The notes under the pieces: generated by a model
Seen by the model: only the letters and a program-made list of their open reading frames with translations
The model's database searches: none
Told to the model about the DNA's origin: nothing
Assembly: GCF_000346485.2 (NCBI RefSeq)
Contig: NZ_KQ976354.1
Coordinates: 1,427,719 to 1,491,718, forward strand
From: Scytonema hofmannii PCC 7110
GTDB taxonomy: Bacteria; Cyanobacteriota; Cyanobacteriia; Cyanobacteriales; Nostocaceae
Direction: 5' to 3'
Length of the DNA stretch: 64,000 nt
Part shown: one piece after another, positions 61,401 through 64,000 of the stretch
Numbering within the stretch: the first letter of the stretch is position 1
Layout of the letters: each line of letters starts with the position of its first letter
Position numbers and translations under genes: made by a program

Positions 61401-63207
61401 TAGAACACAGGAAGCAATACAAGCATATAATCAGGCTTTAGTAATTAAAATTTCAGCTAAAACTGTAGGTGAAAATTCAGGAATTTACGCCGGACTAGCT
61501 CGTATTTACCGCGATTTAAATCAACCTAACGTCGCGATCGCTTACTATAAAGATGCTATCAACAGCATTGAAGAAGTGCGTCGTGGGGTTAAAGGTTTAA
61601 CGCCAGAAATACAAAAATCTTTCTTAAATGCAACGGTTGATTTTAATCGAGTAAAAACTGCTGATGTCTATAAAGAATTGGCAGATTTGTTAATTAAACA
61701 AGGTCAAGAAGCAGAAGCACAGGGGAGAAAAGATGACGCGCAAGTGCGATACGCACAAGCACAACAAGTTATGGATTTAATAAAAATACAAGAAGTAAAA
61801 GATTTTGCTCGTAATATAACTGGTAAACCACAATTACCACTAGCAAATGTCGAGAAGCAAATCCAGACAGGGAATCAAACAGTAATCGCTTTAGCCGGAA
61901 AAATCCGCGAGTGCGAACGGACAAAATGCCAACAACTTAGCCAACTTAATGACCAATTAACTGCATTACTGCAAGAGACTAACCGCAAGTTAAAGGAAAT
62001 TGACAAAGAAATAGGCGATCGCCTCAGCAAAGATCCTAGCGCGTTCCGTCCCAACAGCCCAAAACCTCAGGAAGTCGTCAAAGCGCAATCTAATACAATC
62101 ATGATTTATCCTTTTGTGAGAGAGGAAAAACTCTGGTTGCTGACGTATTTCGACAAAGGACGGATGGTTATAGAAGTTCCCGTGACTCGTAAAGAGTTAG
62201 ACAATCAAGTCAAAGAGTTCCGCAAACTTATGGAAGAATGCGAGAAACGAATTTGTGGTTCCGCAGAGATTGCCAAAATTAAGCCTGTCAGTCAACAACT
62301 TAACACCTGGCTCATTAAACCCTTAGAATCCGAATTAAAGACTAATAAGGTAAAAAATTTGGTCTTCGCACTCGATAGCGCTATTCGTTACATACCAATG
62401 AGCGCTCTATTTAACGGCGAGCGCTACCTGATTGAAAACTATACTATTTACAACGTATTTTCCTCAGATTTAACCAACACAACCGACAAATTTCCACTAA
62501 ACGCTTCTGTCTTGGCAATGGGACTCTCCGATGCTGCACCTCCCAAGTTTGGTTCGCTCCCAAACGTACCGCAGGAACTCAATGCGATCGCCAAAACTAA
62601 CACTAGAGATAAGGGTATATACTCACGCCCCTTCCTCAATAATAACTTCACCTTCCTGACTTTGCGCGATAACCTAGCTGGACACAATATCTTACACCTT
62701 GCAACTCACGGTGAGTTTGTTCCTGGCAAAAAAGATGCATCATATATACTATCAGGAAAGGAAGAAATTTCAATTCTCAAAATAGCAACTTTAGGCTTAA
62801 GTGAAATTCACCTCGTGGTACTGTCAGCCTGTCAAACTGCGCTTGCTAGCTCGCTTCATGATGGTGTAGAAATTGGCAGTCTCGCTTATCATTTCCTGAA
62901 TAGTGGTGCAAAATCCGTCATAGCTTCATTGTGGCAAGTTGCAGATCAAAGCACTGCTGAAACAATGCAAACTTTTTATAAGTACATGAGAACCAGCAGA
63001 CAGCCAATTACTAAAGCTGAAGCACTACGTATGGCTCAACTCTCGCTACTTTATAGCAAAGAAGTCACACTGGAAGATATTAAACGTGGCGGCGGCATTA
63101 TTCCAGAGGGAATACCAGGAAAACCAACTAAAAATCAAACCTCAAGAACAACTTATGCACATCCTTATTACTGGGCACCATTCATTTTAATTGGCAATGG
63201 ACTTTAA
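58474..63207 (+). CDS. Giant exported TPR-CHAT protein
   Basis: A 1577-residue protein with a signal peptide (FAVLITSSLLLSVAVPSL, cleavage near QAFAQ). Roughly 20 or more TPR units run from residue 45 to about 1060. Six near-identical ones lie around 290-480 (YFNQKQYDKAIEFYQQALPI type), pointing to recent internal duplication. A coiled linker (about 1060-1200) leads to the CHAT domain (about 1240-1577) with an intact dyad: His1412 in HLATHGEF and Cys1453 in LSACQTA. It ends in HPYYWAPFILIGNGL. The start is supported by AGAGGTGA about 7 bases upstream of the ATG. Expected to be a periplasmic or envelope-associated protease. Confidence 0.93.
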   Translation: MNYRLKFAVLITSSLLLSVAVPSLLKTGETVISQAFAQTPTPENRKAEADKLFQEGVQQYRRGEYPKALQTYNRVLEMRRQLGDKAGVGQTLNNIGQVYNGLVQQEKALEVLQQALTIRREIKDRVGEGETLDNIGGVYLALFKDEEALKTLQQALEIRREVKDKAGEAVTLSKLGFTYIFLKQQDKGLKLLQEALAIHKEVGDKFQEGLTLFRIGAAYNNIDDYPNSLEWFNKALVVNREVGNRTGEGSSLMQIGFVYFKQKQYVSALKFWQQALPFIQVAGIRDFEATILTSIGDTYFNQKQYDKAIEFYQQALPIVREVKKRSQEASVLASIGDSYFYQKQYDQANKYYQQALLIAQEVKSKSLEADILKVMGNIYYNQKQYDRAIKFYQQALPIARQVKNKSLEADILAMIGVIYFEQKQYDQVIKFYQEALPVVREAKNQLQEANILTATGDVYFIQKQYDQAIIFYQQALALQRQPLNNRPAQLTILTQIMRAYNLSSIFATEQKDYSRATNQANQVIILAPEALNISRELKQPEVEKQVLEIQSNAYIWIGNGYIELGDLQKAQEFAEQGLKIAHQSHNLTAQDIAVSVLSSISDAQGKYINKIELNQKKLEISRKLQNPVSETLALGEISGSYIILGDYQKGMEFAQQALTKIETINIANLPENIQANARQTKSLIYWLFSICYNWIGEYDKALQFAQKRFDFVNTSNNPKLKAEALIGLANVYTQQQELETAINFLQQALAIGKQSQNSRIETEALKQLAQVYTANGNYNKATEIANLVLKIADTNKNIHLKLDSLIILKDIYIAQGNYQKALELLKQSLTTAKQNKNPMSEYNSLAYLAAFYIELGEYKQGIEFSQQALATSQRMKNSQVEGTSLLLLGYVSFLKGEPQETIRFAQQGLAISQKSKLIGQEMIANVVLSLGYGDLNNDQKAMEAAQTFLAITRKSQSPKYEKIALTLLGNIHRKSGRTQEAIQAYNQALVIKISAKTVGENSGIYAGLARIYRDLNQPNVAIAYYKDAINSIEEVRRGVKGLTPEIQKSFLNATVDFNRVKTADVYKELADLLIKQGQEAEAQGRKDDAQVRYAQAQQVMDLIKIQEVKDFARNITGKPQLPLANVEKQIQTGNQTVIALAGKIRECERTKCQQLSQLNDQLTALLQETNRKLKEIDKEIGDRLSKDPSAFRPNSPKPQEVVKAQSNTIMIYPFVREEKLWLLTYFDKGRMVIEVPVTRKELDNQVKEFRKLMEECEKRICGSAEIAKIKPVSQQLNTWLIKPLESELKTNKVKNLVFALDSAIRYIPMSALFNGERYLIENYTIYNVFSSDLTNTTDKFPLNASVLAMGLSDAAPPKFGSLPNVPQELNAIAKTNTRDKGIYSRPFLNNNFTFLTLRDNLAGHNILHLATHGEFVPGKKDASYILSGKEEISILKIATLGLSEIHLVVLSACQTALASSLHDGVEIGSLAYHFLNSGAKSVIASLWQVADQSTAETMQTFYKYMRTSRQPITKAEALRMAQLSLLYSKEVTLEDIKRGGGIIPEGIPGKPTKNQTSRTTYAHPYYWAPFILIGNGL

Positions 63208-63296
63208 AAATTAATATAGCATAACTAATACCAATAGTTATGCTATTGTTAGTTGTGGTAATATATCAGTCAATGATTGAATTAAAAATAAAACTT

Positions 63297-63506
63297 ATGT
63301 TCAAACTTAAAGAAATTAGAAATTTGAGAGGTTTATCACAAAACGAGTTAGCACGTATTTGTGAGATGTCTGTCACCAATATTCAAAAATATGAACAACA
63401 AAAAATGCGTAGCATACCATTTGAAACATTGACATTATTTTGTCAAGCTCTTAATTGCCAACCAGGTGATTTATTTGAAAAAATTGAAACTTTAGAGGCT
63501 AATTAA
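63297..63506 (+). CDS. XRE-family helix-turn-helix protein
   Basis: A 69-residue Cro/CI-type DNA-binding protein: FKLKEIRNLRGLSQNELARI, then MSVTNIQKYEQQKMRSIPFE and LCQALNCQPGDLFE. It consists of the HTH domain only and probably dimerises as a small repressor or antitoxin. I start at ATG 63297, just before the conserved domain; 63240 and 63273 are possible. The Uma2 gene begins 2 bp downstream. Confidence 0.85.
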   Translation: MFKLKEIRNLRGLSQNELARICEMSVTNIQKYEQQKMRSIPFETLTLFCQALNCQPGDLFEKIETLEAN

Positions 63507-63508
63507 TT

Positions 63509-64000
63509 ATGACGCAAGCACTACAAAAACTAGTCACATTCGATGAATTTGTAGAATTTTTAAAAACACAACCAGAAAATATTCGCTACGAATTATACGA
63601 CGGTGATATTATTCAAATGCCACAACCCAAAGGAAAGCATGAAGAAATTATTGCTTTTTTAGCAGCGATTTTAGGATACGAATTTGTAAGACTTAAGCTC
63701 AAATACGGTATATCGAATAAGGCACTAGTACAGCCTGAAAATAAACACTCAGGATACTTTCCAGATATTCTTGTGATGAATCTTTCCAATTTAGTAAACG
63801 AACCACGCTGGCAAGAAGAGTCTATCTTAACTCAACATGAATCAATACCATTAGTGATAGAAGTAGTTAGTACAAACTGGCGTGATGATTATCACAAAAA
63901 GTTTGCTGATTATGAAGAAATGGGTATCCAAGAATATTGGATTGTGGATTATGCTGCTTTGGGTAGCAAGCTATTGATAGGCGACCCCAAACAGCCAACA
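63509..64000 (+). CDS. Uma2-family (DUF820) putative endonuclease, 3' end outside the window
   Basis: The first 164 codons of an Uma2/DUF820 protein, a PD-(D/E)xK-like fold abundant in cyanobacteria. Seen: TFDEFVEFLKTQPENIRYEL, GKHEEIIAFLAAILGYE, GYFPDILVMN (Asp) and IPLVIEVVSTNWRDDYHKKF with the Glu and Lys of the active site (EVVS...K), then EYWIVDYAA. It may form a unit with the XRE protein 2 bp upstream. Function in the cell is unproven. Confidence 0.88.
   Translation, partial: MTQALQKLVTFDEFVEFLKTQPENIRYELYDGDIIQMPQPKGKHEEIIAFLAAILGYEFVRLKLKYGISNKALVQPENKHSGYFPDILVMNLSNLVNEPRWQEESILTQHESIPLVIEVVSTNWRDDYHKKFADYEEMGIQEYWIVDYAALGSKLLIGDPKQPT

Overview
The window looks like chromosomal DNA of a filamentous, probably heterocyst-forming cyanobacterium (Nostocales-like). 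The basis is frequent HIP1-type octamers (GCGATCGC), cyanobacterial families (DUF928, DUF1822, CHASE2 and CHAT proteins, orthocaspases, FHA exoproteins, Uma2), heptad-type tandem repeats between genes, and hairpin repeats such as GATCCCCGACTTCT/AGAAGTCGGGGATC. Species cannot be assigned from the sequence alone.

Left part (1-30 kb). A truncated SigJ-like gene lies at the edge, followed by an orthocaspase with two C-terminal GPIA modules. Next is a calmodulin-like EF-hand protein fused to an Erv/ALR-type thiol-oxidase domain; it has been split inside its first EF-hand loop by a 2,194-bp IS4-type element that carries a divergent passenger gene and is flanked by a 10-bp target duplication. Then come a Phd/VapC toxin-antitoxin (TA) pair, a TonB-dependent receptor, a pentapeptide lumen protein, a phosphodiester glycosidase-like protein, a 2-oxo acid decarboxylase, a TacA/TacT-like pair with a visible promoter and operator, and a giant hybrid histidine kinase. 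A graveyard of gene remnants (20.3-21.8 kb) ends at an HtrA-type protease that has lost most of its PDZ domain. A PEBP protein, a Gfo/Idh/MocA oxidoreductase, a CHASE2-GGDEF-EAL protein and a DUF928 protein follow.

Right part (30-64 kb). This is an island of caspase-fold proteases and partners. It holds an FHA/two-partner-secretion exoprotein followed by a TPR-CHAT protein, an exported orthocaspase, three further TPR-CHAT or CHAT proteins, a CHAT-CHASE2 membrane fusion, a small exported TPR protein, and DUF928 and DUF1822 proteins. Decayed duplicates of a CHAT gene and at least five TA modules (VapC, HicAB) are interspersed. One minus-strand group (58.2 to 52.0 kb) is ordered sigma-70-like protein, DUF1822, CHAT-CHASE2, DUF928.

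Main discovery. A bipartite motif, GCATACCC-N12/13-GAAATATA, occurs seven times in intergenic DNA, all between 40 and 58.5 kb and nearly always oriented towards a CHAT, caspase or TPR gene or the relic of one. I propose that it is a promoter or operator defining a local CHAT/caspase regulon, possibly read by the sigma-like protein at 58.2 kb. The motif copies are seen directly; the link to the regulator is inference.
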